A DNA stretch of 64,000 nt from contig CALJAM010000001.1 in assembly GCA_938027685.1 (NCBI GenBank), positions 208,393-272,392 of the forward strand, in the 5' to 3' direction. A model generated the notes under the pieces. That model ran no database searches and was not told the DNA's origin. It saw only the letters and a list, made by a program, of their open reading frames with translations. Positions 33,738-43,346 of this stretch are shown here, piece after piece (the stretch's first letter is position 1; every line of letters starts with the position of its first letter). This DNA is from an uncultured Bryobacteraceae bacterium (lineage in GTDB: Bacteria > Acidobacteriota > Terriglobia > Bryobacterales > Bryobacteraceae). The translations under genes were made by a program, and so were the position numbers.

Positions 33738-36142
33738 TGCGCACGACGAGCGCGGAGCTGCTCGAATTCGAAGCCTTACGCGAGCTGCTGGGCCGTTACG
33801 TAGCCAGTCCCTTGGGGCGCGCCGAGCTCGAGCGGGCCGCGCCCACTTTGGACCGCGGCTGGGTCGAGAACCAGTTCGCCGAGGTTGCCGAAGCCATCGC
33901 CTACCTGGAGGCGGCCTCCCGGCCCCAACCCGCCGCGCGCGGCGCGGCCGTGCGCTTCCGCTTCGACGGTCTGCCCGATCCCGGCGAGGCGCTGGCCAGA
34001 CTGCGGATCGAAGGAGCCGCTCTCGAACCGAAGCAAATCCAGGGCCTGGCGGAGTTGCTCGACCGGGCGGCGGACATCCGCGGCATCCTGCTGGCCGCCG
34101 CTCCCCGCTTCCCGAAACTGGCGGCGCGCGCCGCGGCCATGGGCGATTTCCGCGGTCTGCTGAAAGCTCTGGAGGGCAAGATCCTGCCGGACGGAACCGT
34201 CGCCGACGACGCCAGCCCCGAACTGGCGCGTCTGCGCCGCGACATCGAGCGGCAAAGGCGGCTCATCGAACAGTCGCTCGAACGTTTCGTGCGCGCCCAT
34301 CGCGAGGACGGCCTGCTGCAGGAAGACTTCATCACCATCCGCAACGAGCGTTTCGTGGTGCCCATCGTCGCCGGCCGACAATGGCGCATCGAGGGCGTCG
34401 TGCACGGCGCCAGCGGCAGCGGCCATACCCTTTTCGTCGAACCGCTGGAGACGATCGAACTCAACAACGAACTCGTGCGCCTGGTCGAAGAAGAGGCGCG
34501 CGAGGTCCACCGCATCCTGCTCGAGCTTTCTGCACGCTTGCGCGAGCACCTGGAAGCCATCGCGGGCACGGCGCGCCTGCTGGGCGAACTGGAGTGGCTT
34601 TTCGCGCGGGCTGCCTTCGCGCGCGACTTCGGCGCCGTGACGCCGCGTTTCAGCCAGCCCGGCGCTCGGCGGCTGTATTTGCGCGATGCCCGACATCCTC
34701 TGCTCGAAGACGTCTTGCGGCGGCAGCGGCGCCGCACGGTCCCCTTCTCGCTGGAGCTCGACGGGGGCGCCCGGGTTCTGCTGCTCAGCGGTCCCAATAG
34801 CGGCGGCAAGACCGTCACGCTCAAAACCGTGGGCCTCCTCGCCCTGATGGCGCACGCGGCCATCCCCGTTACCTGCGCCGAAGCCGAGCTGCCTTTCTTC
34901 GATCAGGTGCTGGCCGATTTCGGCGACGCCCAATCCATACAGGAGTCGCTGTCCACGTTTTCGGCGCACATGGCGCGCATGCGGGCCATCGTCGAAGAAG
35001 CAACGCCCGATTCCCTCGTACTGCTCGATGAGCTGGGGAGGGCCACGGACCCCGACGAGGGCGGCGCCCTTGGCGTAGCGATCCTCGAGCACCTGCGGCA
35101 GGCCGGCGCCTTCACGCTGGCTTCCACGCACCTTGCCGCGCTCAAGGTGTACGGCGCCACCACGCCCGGCGTCGTCAATGCATCGATGGGCTTCGACGAG
35201 GCCACGTTGACGCCCAATTACCGGTTACGCATCGGCCTGCCCGGCAAGTCCGCAGGGCTCGACATCGCCGCGCGACTTGGGTTGCCCGCCGCGCTGCTCG
35301 CGCGGGCCCGAACGGCCCTCGGCGCGCGCGAGCAGGACATCGCGCGCTTCATCCGCGAATTGCACGAGCAGCGGGACGAGCTCGAACGCCAGCAGCGCCT
35401 CGTACGCGAGGAGCGGGAGAGACTGGCCGCGCGCGAGCGCTCGCTGGCGGCCGAATGGCAACGACGCGAGACGGCGAAGCTGGCCGAGCTCGAACGTCGC
35501 TTGCAGGAGGTTCTCGAGGGGTTCCAGCGACAGGCTGCGGAGCTGTTCGAAGAATTGCGGCGGAGCGGAGCTTCCGAGAAGAGGGCGCGCCAGCGCGTAG
35601 CCCGGCTCGAGGGCGAGCTGCGTGAGCAGATCCGCACCATCCCAGGGATGAGCCCGGTCCAACCGGCAGGCGCCCAGCCGCCCGCACTGCGCGAGGGCGC
35701 GCGTGTGCGGCTGCGCGACCTGCGCGAGCCCGCGCGCGTGCGGCGGCTGATCGGCGAGGACCGTCTGGAAGTCGAGGCAGGGCTGTTGCGCATGCAAGTC
35801 TCACGGGACGACGTGCTCGAGGTGCTGCCCGACGCCGCGCCGGCGGGCCGGCCGAACGAGGGGTTCCGCCTGGAAGCGGCGCCGCGCACCGCCGAGTCGC
35901 TGCGCGAAATCAACGTGATCGGGCAGCACGCCGAGGAGGCCGTGGCCGCGGTGGATAAGTTCCTCGACAGCGCCGTGTTGGCCTCGCTCGAGCGCGTGCG
36001 CATCGTCCACGGACACGGCATGGGCGTGCTCCGGCGCGCCATTGCCGAACTGTTATCGAACCATCCGCACGTCGCGCGATTTTATTCCGCTCCTCCCCAG
36101 GAGGGCGGGGCAGGAGCGACAATCGTCGAGCTGCGCACCTGA
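33737..36142 (+). CDS. mutS2: Endonuclease MutS2
   Basis: 801 residues from ATG 33737; upstream in-frame starts lie inside the Nudix gene. MutS2 lacks the mismatch-recognition domain and acts on branched DNA and stalled ribosomes. Visible: the helical core (DFITIRNERFVVPI), Walker A GPNSGGKT (352-359), Walker B/ABC signature (DSLVLLDELGRATDPDEGGA), a long coiled coil rich in Arg and Glu (about 520-640), a linker, and a C-terminal Smr domain. In the Smr domain the usual LDLRG reads INVIG and HGKGTG reads HGHGMG, so nuclease activity is doubtful. A hairpin follows the stop. Confidence 0.95.
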   Translation: MRTTSAELLEFEALRELLGRYVASPLGRAELERAAPTLDRGWVENQFAEVAEAIAYLEAASRPQPAARGAAVRFRFDGLPDPGEALARLRIEGAALEPKQIQGLAELLDRAADIRGILLAAAPRFPKLAARAAAMGDFRGLLKALEGKILPDGTVADDASPELARLRRDIERQRRLIEQSLERFVRAHREDGLLQEDFITIRNERFVVPIVAGRQWRIEGVVHGASGSGHTLFVEPLETIELNNELVRLVEEEAREVHRILLELSARLREHLEAIAGTARLLGELEWLFARAAFARDFGAVTPRFSQPGARRLYLRDARHPLLEDVLRRQRRRTVPFSLELDGGARVLLLSGPNSGGKTVTLKTVGLLALMAHAAIPVTCAEAELPFFDQVLADFGDAQSIQESLSTFSAHMARMRAIVEEATPDSLVLLDELGRATDPDEGGALGVAILEHLRQAGAFTLASTHLAALKVYGATTPGVVNASMGFDEATLTPNYRLRIGLPGKSAGLDIAARLGLPAALLARARTALGAREQDIARFIRELHEQRDELERQQRLVREERERLAARERSLAAEWQRRETAKLAELERRLQEVLEGFQRQAAELFEELRRSGASEKRARQRVARLEGELREQIRTIPGMSPVQPAGAQPPALREGARVRLRDLREPARVRRLIGEDRLEVEAGLLRMQVSRDDVLEVLPDAAPAGRPNEGFRLEAAPRTAESLREINVIGQHAEEAVAAVDKFLDSAVLASLERVRIVHGHGMGVLRRAIAELLSNHPHVARFYSAPPQEGGAGATIVELRT

Positions 36143-36154
36143 CGATCGGACCCG

Positions 36155-36172
36155 CCGGCTCTGGGGAGCCGG
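36155..36172 (+). terminator. Stem-loop after mutS2
   Basis: CCGGCTC and GAGCCGG pair across TGGG, 13 bases after the mutS2 stop. A T-run (TTTT) appears only about 16 bases later, so it would be a weak intrinsic terminator or a 3' stabilising hairpin. Confidence 0.4.
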
Positions 36173-36219
36173 GCGTAACCTGCTGGGTTTTCGCAGCGTG
36201 GACGATCTGCGTGAGCCGC

Positions 36220-36249
36220 TTGTCGAACTTGATATTCCCGATGTACAAT
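36220..36249 (+). promoter_or_regulatory. Candidate promoter of the rhodanese gene
   Basis: TTGTCG (36220-36225) and TACAAT (36244-36249) with an 18-base spacer. This gives a leader of about 16 bases containing the GGAGGGG ribosome site. TTGATA/TATAAA with 18 bases is an overlapping alternative, but would start inside the ribosome site. Confidence 0.4.
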
Positions 36250-36271
36250 GTCTATAAATCGGAGGGGAACC

Positions 36272-37114
36272 ATGCAAGCCTACGCAAATCCACAAGTTCT
36301 CGTTTCGACGGACTGGGTCGCGGCCCGCCTGGGTGACCGCAACATCCGCATCGTCGAGGTGGACGTAGACACGGAAGCCTACGCTCAGGGACACGTACCG
36401 GGGGCCATCGCCTGGTCCTGGAAGACGCAGCTCTGCGATACCGTCCGCCGCGATATTCTCTCCCGGGAGCAATTCGAGGAGCTCATGAGCAGCTCCGGGG
36501 TGACCAACGAGACCACGCTGGTGCTTTACGGAGATAACAACAACTGGTTTGCCGCGTGGGCGTTTTGGCAGGCCAAGATTTACGGACATCCGCAGGTGCG
36601 CCTGATGGACGGCGGCCGCAAGAAGTGGCTGGCCGAGGGGCGGCCGTTATCCCATGAGGTTCCCACCTATCCCCGGACTCGCTATCAGGCTTCGGAGGCC
36701 GATCCCAGCCTGCGCGCTTTGCTTACGGACGTCCAGCGGGCCGTCGACTCAGGTTCGGCGGTTCTGGTGGACGTACGGAGCCCGGCAGAGTACGCCGGCG
36801 AGATTCTGGCGCCTCCGGGCTTGCCCGAAACTTGCCAGCGCGGCGGCCACATTCCGGGCGCCCTCAACATCCCCTGGGCTTTGGCCTGCAATGACGACGG
36901 GACCTTCAAGAGCGCCGCGGAGTTGCGCCAAATCTATCGTGCGCAGGGCGTCGACGGCAGCAAGCCCGTGATCGCCTACTGCCGCATTGGCGAGCGCTCA
37001 AGCCACACCTGGTTCGTCCTGAAGTACCTTTTGGGTTACCCTGAGGTCCGGAACTACGACGGATCCTGGACCGAATGGGGCAACCTCGTGGGCGTTCCCA
37101 TCGAGCGCGGCTGA
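36272..37114 (+). CDS. Thiosulfate/3-mercaptopyruvate sulfurtransferase (tandem rhodanese)
   Basis: 280 residues from ATG 36272, chosen for the GGAGGGG site 4 bases upstream. Two rhodanese domains: an inactive N-terminal one (cysteine position occupied in YGDNNNW near 87) and a catalytic C-terminal one with Cys237 in YCRIGERS. Domain starts VEVDVDTEAYAQGHVPGAI and VDVRSPAEYAG are typical. The CRIGERS loop, with two charged side chains, favours thiosulfate over mercaptopyruvate. Cytoplasmic. It transfers sulfane sulfur to cyanide or thiols. Convergent with the next gene. Confidence 0.93.
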   Translation: MQAYANPQVLVSTDWVAARLGDRNIRIVEVDVDTEAYAQGHVPGAIAWSWKTQLCDTVRRDILSREQFEELMSSSGVTNETTLVLYGDNNNWFAAWAFWQAKIYGHPQVRLMDGGRKKWLAEGRPLSHEVPTYPRTRYQASEADPSLRALLTDVQRAVDSGSAVLVDVRSPAEYAGEILAPPGLPETCQRGGHIPGALNIPWALACNDDGTFKSAAELRQIYRAQGVDGSKPVIAYCRIGERSSHTWFVLKYLLGYPEVRNYDGSWTEWGNLVGVPIERG

Positions 37115-37121
37115 ACGTGCT

Positions 37122-39233
37122 TTACCGGACGGCGATCGTCACCGCGTTGGATCTCTGCCCCGCGGCGGTGATCAGCACGGCCACCTCGCCCTTGCCCGCC
37201 AGCGTACGCGGCACGCGTACGTTGACCTGATCGAGCGCCGCGTACTGCGGCTGCGGCGCTGCGCCGACCACGTCGGCCTTCTGTCCGCCGATGGTGGCGG
37301 CTATCGCCGAACCTGCGCCGCGGATGCCCGTACCGAACAGAAGCAGGATCAAATCGTCACCCTCCGGACCGAGATCCAGCGGTACCGGCGCGCACCCCTG
37401 TGCGGTGCAGGAAAACACGCTCTCGACCGTCTGCACGCCGCCGCGGATGCGGACCGCCACGGCCGCAGCCACGCCTGCGCAGTAGGCGTTCGCCGAAAAC
37501 AGCCCGGGCGCAACCGGAGCAATCTCGAACGGTATCGCAAGCTTCCGGCTTTCGTGCGTCGTGACGACCGCCGTGGCCGGGCCCGCGCGCAGCCCCGCGG
37601 GCACGATGAAGTCGACCTGCTCGGGACTGACCATGCTCAGCATCGCCACCGCTGAAGTTCCGCCGCTGTCGGCGATGCGAACCTCGACGCCGCTCAGCGT
37701 CGGCCGAGGACTGTCGGCCGTCTGAAGACGCGCCGCAAGGTCGAAGCCCGTCAGCGAGGCCCAGGATTCGGGTGCCACGACGCCGGCGACGAAACTGGCC
37801 CCGTTGCGCACCACGCCGTTCTCGATTGGGTCGGCGATCCCGTTGCGGTTGGCGTCCGGAAAGCGGGTCAGGAAGATCTGACGGAAATCGTTGCCGTTGA
37901 AGTCCTTGATCAGCTTGCCGGTCGGGTCGTAGGTAGGTACGCGGCGGTTGAAGGCCAACAGCGACCCGTCATGCGACCAGACCAGCGCCTCGGCCGCCCG
38001 CAGACCGGGCCCGTGAGGCGTCAACCAGTACGCGGCGCCGAACAGCGGCCCCGGCTTGACGCAAATGGCAGCCACCCCGTTGTCGCTCAGCACCGCGACG
38101 GAGTTGCCGGAGGGGTGCCAGCGCACGCCGCCTGCCGCGCCCGCGGGCAGGAACGAAGCCTGAATGGGTCGCCGGGCGGGATCCGGGTCTTGGTCGGATC
38201 CCTCGGCGTCGATGATGAACACCTGGCGCGAACCGTCCGGCGCGGTGGCGTAATATGCGATCCGCGTGCCGTCGTGCGATCCGCGTACGATGCCCGCTGC
38301 GGGCGTCCGCGTGAGGCGCCGGATGGTAATGCCGCGAGGCGGCTGCATGTACGTCGTCTTCGTGCCCGAGTCCGAGGTCGTGATGTCTACCGTCTCGGGT
38401 ATGTCCGCCACGAACAGCGAGCTGGTTACGGTCTTGCCGTCGGCCTCCACTACCTGACCGATGAAGGCCCGCATTTGCCCGCGGCGGCCGACCCAAGAGT
38501 CATCCGCTGCCCGAATCAGGTCGCCCGCTTTGGCCTGAGCCTGGGGCACCACCGGAACCAGCAGGGCCGTCCAGTGCGAGCAGCCCTTCGGCGCACGAGG
38601 ATGCGGCTCCATATATCCAACCGTCCGCCCGTAGCTCTGCAGCAGGAAGTCGTCGTAGGTGAACCCGATGCGATTGCCATCGAGGGTGTACTCGTGGCGA
38701 TGCGTGCCGCCCCGATGGGCGCCCGGCGTGGTCACTTCCGAGCTGACGTCGCGGCAGTCGACGAAGCGGACGTCGCCTGCGCCGTCGCCCCGCACCACTG
38801 CGCCCCTGCGGTTGCGGATGTTGTAGAAGCCCAGCACGGGCGTTTCCTCCAGCAGGGGTCCGTGGATGAAGACGACCTCGTCGTCGATGTGGCTGAAGGA
38901 GGCCGCGCCGACGCCCGGCGCCATGTTCACCGGATCCAGCTTGTAGGCCGGAGCGTAAAGGATGTTCTCCAGACCGGTCGAGACGCTGACCTTCATGATG
39001 CTTGTGCAGTTGCCGATGCCGGCGCCGAGCGTTTCGCGGGTGTCTACCACCAGGAAACGATCGTCGCGTGAGAAGTTGTCGTTGTTGTCCAACGCGTGGT
39101 TGATGGGAGTGAAAGTTAACTGCCACTCCAGGTTCTGCTGGGCGAGGGCCACGGAAGGACCGCGACCCGGCTTGAGGATGAACGCGAGAGCGGCCGCAAC
39201 CGCCGCGATCAGAAGCAACCGGATGCTGTTCAT
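37122..39233 (-). CDS. Exported beta-propeller-like protein with Solibacter-type C-terminal domain
   Basis: 703 residues from ATG 39233, with GAGGGATC upstream. Signal: MNSIRLLLIAAVAAALAFIL. The central region has WD40/TolB-like repeats (RGSHDGTRIAYYATAPDGSR, WHPSGNSVAVLSDNG, VWSHDGSLLAFNRR), suggesting a beta-propeller. The C-terminal 220 residues match the domain found in many proteins of Candidatus Solibacter relatives (TIGR03437): NGASFVAGVVAPESW, VDFIVPAG, APGLFSANAYCAG, LLLFGTGIRGAG, LDQVNVRVPRTLAGKGEV. This domain is the best lineage marker in the window. Function unknown; likely cell-surface or secreted. Confidence 0.85.
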   Translation of the reverse strand: MNSIRLLLIAAVAAALAFILKPGRGPSVALAQQNLEWQLTFTPINHALDNNDNFSRDDRFLVVDTRETLGAGIGNCTSIMKVSVSTGLENILYAPAYKLDPVNMAPGVGAASFSHIDDEVVFIHGPLLEETPVLGFYNIRNRRGAVVRGDGAGDVRFVDCRDVSSEVTTPGAHRGGTHRHEYTLDGNRIGFTYDDFLLQSYGRTVGYMEPHPRAPKGCSHWTALLVPVVPQAQAKAGDLIRAADDSWVGRRGQMRAFIGQVVEADGKTVTSSLFVADIPETVDITTSDSGTKTTYMQPPRGITIRRLTRTPAAGIVRGSHDGTRIAYYATAPDGSRQVFIIDAEGSDQDPDPARRPIQASFLPAGAAGGVRWHPSGNSVAVLSDNGVAAICVKPGPLFGAAYWLTPHGPGLRAAEALVWSHDGSLLAFNRRVPTYDPTGKLIKDFNGNDFRQIFLTRFPDANRNGIADPIENGVVRNGASFVAGVVAPESWASLTGFDLAARLQTADSPRPTLSGVEVRIADSGGTSAVAMLSMVSPEQVDFIVPAGLRAGPATAVVTTHESRKLAIPFEIAPVAPGLFSANAYCAGVAAAVAVRIRGGVQTVESVFSCTAQGCAPVPLDLGPEGDDLILLLFGTGIRGAGSAIAATIGGQKADVVGAAPQPQYAALDQVNVRVPRTLAGKGEVAVLITAAGQRSNAVTIAVR

Positions 39234-39993
39234 GGACTGATCCCTCACTGTCCGACTAGGCCGCGCTACGGACTCGAACGGCGGCCGGCTCAGAGTATAC
39301 CACTGCATGCAAAACAACACAAGTCCCAAAACGCGTCCCGGCCCTTACCTTTCCGCGGCGGTGACGGCCGCCCCAACCAGTCGCCACGCTACGGGTCACC
39401 GATGCCCGATCAGCGGGCGCGGAGCCCGATCTCCGGGGAGGCTCCTGGCTGCCCAACCCCCGGCGACGGTGCGGCACAGCTGCTCGGACGGTCGCGGCTC
39501 ACCTCGGCGCGAACAAGCCGGCCGCGCGTTCGGCGCCCCTCCCGCCGTCTTGAAGGAGGACATGCGCCACGCACCAGCTTCAGCGCTGCCGGGCCCGGCC
39601 CAACCAGTCCTGCCCGCGGACCCGCGGCAAGGAGCCGTGCCTGCCTCGCGTAGTGCGTCAGTGAGGTCGTAGCCGGCGATGCGTCTCCCCGTGGACGCCG
39701 AACGCCGCCACCCCGCTTGTCCGATCATGAGGCCGGCGGCGGGAGTCAGCTCTTACGGAAGTTGCCGACCTCTTTGGCCTCCCCGAGCGCCTGTGGCGGC
39801 GGGAGCGAACCGATGGATTCGAGAGGTGCTTCGTGCGGCTCAGGCGGTGCACGCAGCCATGGGTCCGTTTCAGCCGCGCAGCCGGCACCAGCCGGCCGGT
39901 CTGCGGGGCCCTTCGCAAGACTCACGGGGAGCGGGGAATCTGTGCGGTGCCGCTCTCGAAAGAGGTGCCGGCATGGTGGAAACGGGACTGGCG
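39234..39993. other. Gene-free interval of about 760 bases
   Basis: GC-rich DNA before the TonB-receptor promoter. Open frames of 60-120 codons exist on both strands but lack ribosome sites and known domains and are rich in Arg, Cys and Trp. One start-less frame (about 39738-39996) could be a decayed gene fragment. I see no repeat, tRNA or transposon end. Confidence 0.45.
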
Positions 39994-40022
39994 TTGACAA
40001 AACGATTTTAAAACGTTAAAAT
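39994..40022 (+). promoter_or_regulatory. Strong sigma70-type promoter of the TonB-receptor gene, leaderless
   Basis: Perfect -35 TTGACA (39994-39999), 17-base spacer, -10 TAAAAT (40017-40022). The -10 ends 7 bases before the ATG at 40030, so the transcript should start at the start codon. No ribosome site is present. Confidence 0.75.
40001..40017. promoter_or_regulatory. Near-palindromic operator inside the TonB-receptor promoter
   Basis: AACGATTTTAAAACGTT occupies the -35/-10 spacer. It is a palindrome (AACG-TTTT/AAAA-CGTT) with one extra A. Repressor binding here would block RNA polymerase. The GntR-family regulator encoded downstream is the obvious candidate. Confidence 0.55.
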
Positions 40023-40029
40023 AGCGCTT

Positions 40030-43000
40030 ATGAATCTAAGATCGACCTCACTGCTGCCGAACTACCGCCGAGGGTTACTGGCTCCGGTTTCCCTTTTCCT
40101 GCTCGCGGCCGCTGCCGCCGCTCAGATCGGGGGTGGCTCGCTGGTCGGCAATGTCACTGATCCGACGGGTGCGGCTGTCGCCGGCGCGCGCGTCACCGCA
40201 ACCAACCTCGACACCGGAGTCAGCCGTCAAACCGCCACCAATGAGACCGGATACTACGAGTTCCCGCTTCTGCCGCCAGGCCGGTATCGTCTCACAGCTG
40301 AGCAGACCGGTTTCCGTCGTGCCGCAACGGCGGATTTCGTGATCAATACGGGAACCCGTCCCCGCATGGATCTAAGGCTGGAGTTGGGCGAGGTCACCGA
40401 AACCGTCGAGGTTGTTGCCGCGGCGCCGCTTGTCAACGCCACTACGACGGATTTAGGTGTAGCGATGCAGCCTTCCATGATCGAAGCGCTGCCGCTCAAC
40501 GGCCGTAATTTCCAGCAGTTGGTGGGCTTGCAGGCGGGCGTTGTGGCCAATCCCAGTTCGAGTGCCGGCGGACGAGGCGGCATTGAATTCCACGGCGCCA
40601 GCGCCTTGGGCAACGCCTTGCTGCTGGACGGAGTCGACATGTCGCTGGGCGAGGTGAACGCAACCGGAAACGCAACCGGCGGCGGCCCGCTCATCAACAC
40701 CGTCAGCGTCGAGGCCATCGCGGAGTTCAAGGCGACCGGCAACGCTATGGCCGCTGAGTTCGGCCGTTCGATCGGGGGCGTACTGAACGTCACCACCAAG
40801 AGCGGCGCCAATGAGCTCCACGGCACTCTGTTCCACTTCTTCCGCAACGATAAACTGGATGCCAACAGTTTCTTCTCCAACCGCTCCGGCCTTCCTAGGC
40901 CGCCCCTCCGCTGGAACCAGTTCGGCGGCAACCTGGGCGGGCCCATCCGGCGAAATCGCGCCTTTTTCTTCTTCAACTACGAAGGTGCTCAAGTTCGCCG
41001 CCCCACCCAGGTCACCGGCAACGTCGCCACTGCCGCCCTCATCGCACAATTGCCCCCAAACATCCGCGGGACGTTCGAGGAGTTTTCGCCCAAGACCTTC
41101 GAACCCACCGCCAATCCGCTGGTCGGCTTCCACCGCCGGAACGATCGCAACATCAACGACGAGCACACATACCTCGTCCGCAGCGATATCGATCTGTCGC
41201 ATCACCGCCTGACCCTCCGTCACAGTTACAACAATCAGGACGTCAAGACCCCCACCCTGCCGCCCAGCATGCCCCGAGTGTTTCCCACCCGCTTCCACAA
41301 CGCCGTACTGCAGGACAGCTGGACCATTGGTCCTTCGCTTTTCAACGAACTCCGCCTGGGCTTCAACCGCACCGATCTGGATCGGCGCGAGGAAGGACGC
41401 GATCGCGTTCCTGCCTGGATTACGGTTGCAGGCGTTAACGTGAATCTAAGCCAGCCGGGCTACCTCCACTTCATCCCGACCACATACACGCTGGCGGATA
41501 ATCTCTCCCTCATCCGCGGCAGGCACACGGTCAAGACGGGCGCGGAGATTCGCATCACCATGAACAACCGCGATCAGGGCGGTCAGCCGACCCACATGTA
41601 TAACAATCTAAACGACCTGATCGCCGACCGCCCGAACCGAATCCGGCTGCTTTTCGGCGGGGGCAAAGGCCTGAAGACCACCAATTACGGCTTCTATGTG
41701 CAGGACGACTGGCGTCTGTCGCCACACCTGCAGCTGAACCTGGGTGTGCGCTACGAGTACTCTCCGCCCTTACGCGGCGGCTTCAACGTCGCCAGTTCAG
41801 ATCCCTTCGGCCCCTTCATCCGGTCCGCCCGTGACGACATGTTCGTTGCCGACCGCAATAACTGGGCTCCTCGGCTCGGTCTCATCTACGATCCGTTCGG
41901 CAATCAGAAGTTGGTCCTGCGAACCGGAGCAGCCGTCGGTTATTTGCCGCAGCAAGCGATCTTCATCATGGACATGGCATTCATTGATCCCCGACTGCCC
42001 TTCGTGGCCGATTTCACGCCGCAGGAATTGGCGCCCGCACCCACTGCCTACCCGTTTCCGCTTGCCTTCGTCCACCGGATTGCGTCCAATCCGGCTTTGC
42101 TGCCGCCCACCATCGTAGCGCCGCGGCAGATCATGGACTTCAACCGACGCGACAGCTACGGCGGACAGTGGAACTTCAGCCTCCAAAGTGCTGTCACGCG
42201 CACGCTTGCCGTACAGGTTAGTTACGTGGGGACACGCAATGTCAAGCTCAGTTCGCCGCGCAACGTGAACCTGTTTAACCCTGCGCTGGGACGGCGCCCG
42301 CGATCGGACATGGGAGACGTCAATTTCATGGAGAACGCCGCCAACATCTCATATCACGGCCTGCAGCTTTCAGCCAACCGCCGGTTCAGCCAGGGGATGA
42401 CCTTCGATGCCTATTACACATTCGCCAAGGCGACTGCCTACTACGTTCCTGACGGCACCATTACCTTCACTCTCAGCCAGCTTCAGGATCCTTACAACAT
42501 CGCGGGCTCGCGCGGCGTCAAGGACGGGGATCTCCGACACCGCTTCGTGAGCACTCTCTCCTACGAGATTCCCACGCTCTCGCTCCGCGGCAACAGGCGG
42601 CTGCGCACGTTGCTGGGCGGCTGGACGGTTCAGGCGATCGCCCAGTGGCGTTCCGGCCTCCCCGTCAACGTGACTGCCGGTACCCAGCTCGTGCAGAACG
42701 GGCGCGTGGACGGTCAACGCCCCGATTACGTTTGGGGCGTTAATCCCTACCTGCGTGATCCCAAGGCCCTGAGCTGGCTCAATCGCGCGGCCTTTGACAA
42801 CAACCTGCCTCGTGCGCAGGGCCGCTTCGGCAATCTCGGCTACAACGTGATGCGGGGGCCCTCCGGCCTATCCTTCGATGGCGGGCTTTACAAGCGCATC
42901 CCGCTCGGCGAAAAGCATCGCCTGACATTCCGCTTCGAAATGTTTAACGCCCTCAATCACAAGATACTCGGTAGCCCCGTGGCGATCCTGACCAATCCCA

Positions 43001-43068
43001 ATTTCGGGTTGATTCAGACCGCCAGCGGAGGACGCAACGTCCAGCTCGCACTCAAGTACCAGTTCTGA
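40030..43068 (+). CDS. TonB-dependent receptor with carboxypeptidase-regulatory-like domain (Oar-like)
   Basis: 1012 residues. A signal peptide (LLAPVSLFLLAAAAAA) is followed by a carboxypeptidase-regulatory-like domain (about 33-120: GNVTDPTGAAVAGARVTATN), a plug domain (LPLNGRNFQQLVGLQAG; GRSIGGVLNVTTKSG) and a 22-strand barrel region ending in the aromatic terminus LALKYQF. Such outer-membrane receptors take up large ligands using TonB energy; in Acidobacteriota they are linked to glycan uptake. It heads the putative sialic-acid locus. The operator-containing promoter implies tight repression. No SusD partner is adjacent. Confidence 0.93.
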   Translation: MNLRSTSLLPNYRRGLLAPVSLFLLAAAAAAQIGGGSLVGNVTDPTGAAVAGARVTATNLDTGVSRQTATNETGYYEFPLLPPGRYRLTAEQTGFRRAATADFVINTGTRPRMDLRLELGEVTETVEVVAAAPLVNATTTDLGVAMQPSMIEALPLNGRNFQQLVGLQAGVVANPSSSAGGRGGIEFHGASALGNALLLDGVDMSLGEVNATGNATGGGPLINTVSVEAIAEFKATGNAMAAEFGRSIGGVLNVTTKSGANELHGTLFHFFRNDKLDANSFFSNRSGLPRPPLRWNQFGGNLGGPIRRNRAFFFFNYEGAQVRRPTQVTGNVATAALIAQLPPNIRGTFEEFSPKTFEPTANPLVGFHRRNDRNINDEHTYLVRSDIDLSHHRLTLRHSYNNQDVKTPTLPPSMPRVFPTRFHNAVLQDSWTIGPSLFNELRLGFNRTDLDRREEGRDRVPAWITVAGVNVNLSQPGYLHFIPTTYTLADNLSLIRGRHTVKTGAEIRITMNNRDQGGQPTHMYNNLNDLIADRPNRIRLLFGGGKGLKTTNYGFYVQDDWRLSPHLQLNLGVRYEYSPPLRGGFNVASSDPFGPFIRSARDDMFVADRNNWAPRLGLIYDPFGNQKLVLRTGAAVGYLPQQAIFIMDMAFIDPRLPFVADFTPQELAPAPTAYPFPLAFVHRIASNPALLPPTIVAPRQIMDFNRRDSYGGQWNFSLQSAVTRTLAVQVSYVGTRNVKLSSPRNVNLFNPALGRRPRSDMGDVNFMENAANISYHGLQLSANRRFSQGMTFDAYYTFAKATAYYVPDGTITFTLSQLQDPYNIAGSRGVKDGDLRHRFVSTLSYEIPTLSLRGNRRLRTLLGGWTVQAIAQWRSGLPVNVTAGTQLVQNGRVDGQRPDYVWGVNPYLRDPKALSWLNRAAFDNNLPRAQGRFGNLGYNVMRGPSGLSFDGGLYKRIPLGEKHRLTFRFEMFNALNHKILGSPVAILTNPNFGLIQTASGGRNVQLALKYQF

Positions 43069-43127
43069 GCGTCGGCCATGAATCCGCGTTACCATGCGAG
43101 GTTCCCCGGATACGCCCGGGTCTGCTT

Positions 43128-43144
43128 CCTCCCAGGCCAGGAGG
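43128..43144 (+). terminator. Possible terminator after the TonB-receptor gene
   Basis: CCTCC and GGAGG pair with a 7-base loop, followed by TCCTTTTC. A short stem with a modest T-run, 60 bases past the stop. Nothing else is recognisable in the 278-base gap 43069-43346 apart from ACCGA/TCGGT arms at 43322-43337, possibly an operator of the next gene. Confidence 0.3.
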
Positions 43145-43346
43145 TCCTTTTCGCACGAACTGCTGAACCCCGTGCTGCGCCGAATCGCAGCCAGGTCGCG
43201 CGGGCACCATCAAGTGCCGGGCCTGAGGCTCGCGAAGCGCCCAGCTCGCTCGATTCCGGCCGCCGGCGAGGCCCGCGCACGGAGAGTTCCAACCCTGGGA
43301 GGCGCGACGACAGCGTCATTGACCGATGCTAGTCGGTTTGAAAACA

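Noticed and set aside
39738..39996. Start-less 86-codon plus-strand frame, possible pseudogene
   Set aside because: Rich in Arg, Cys and Trp, bounded by stops, with no recognisable motif; could be chance in GC-rich DNA.
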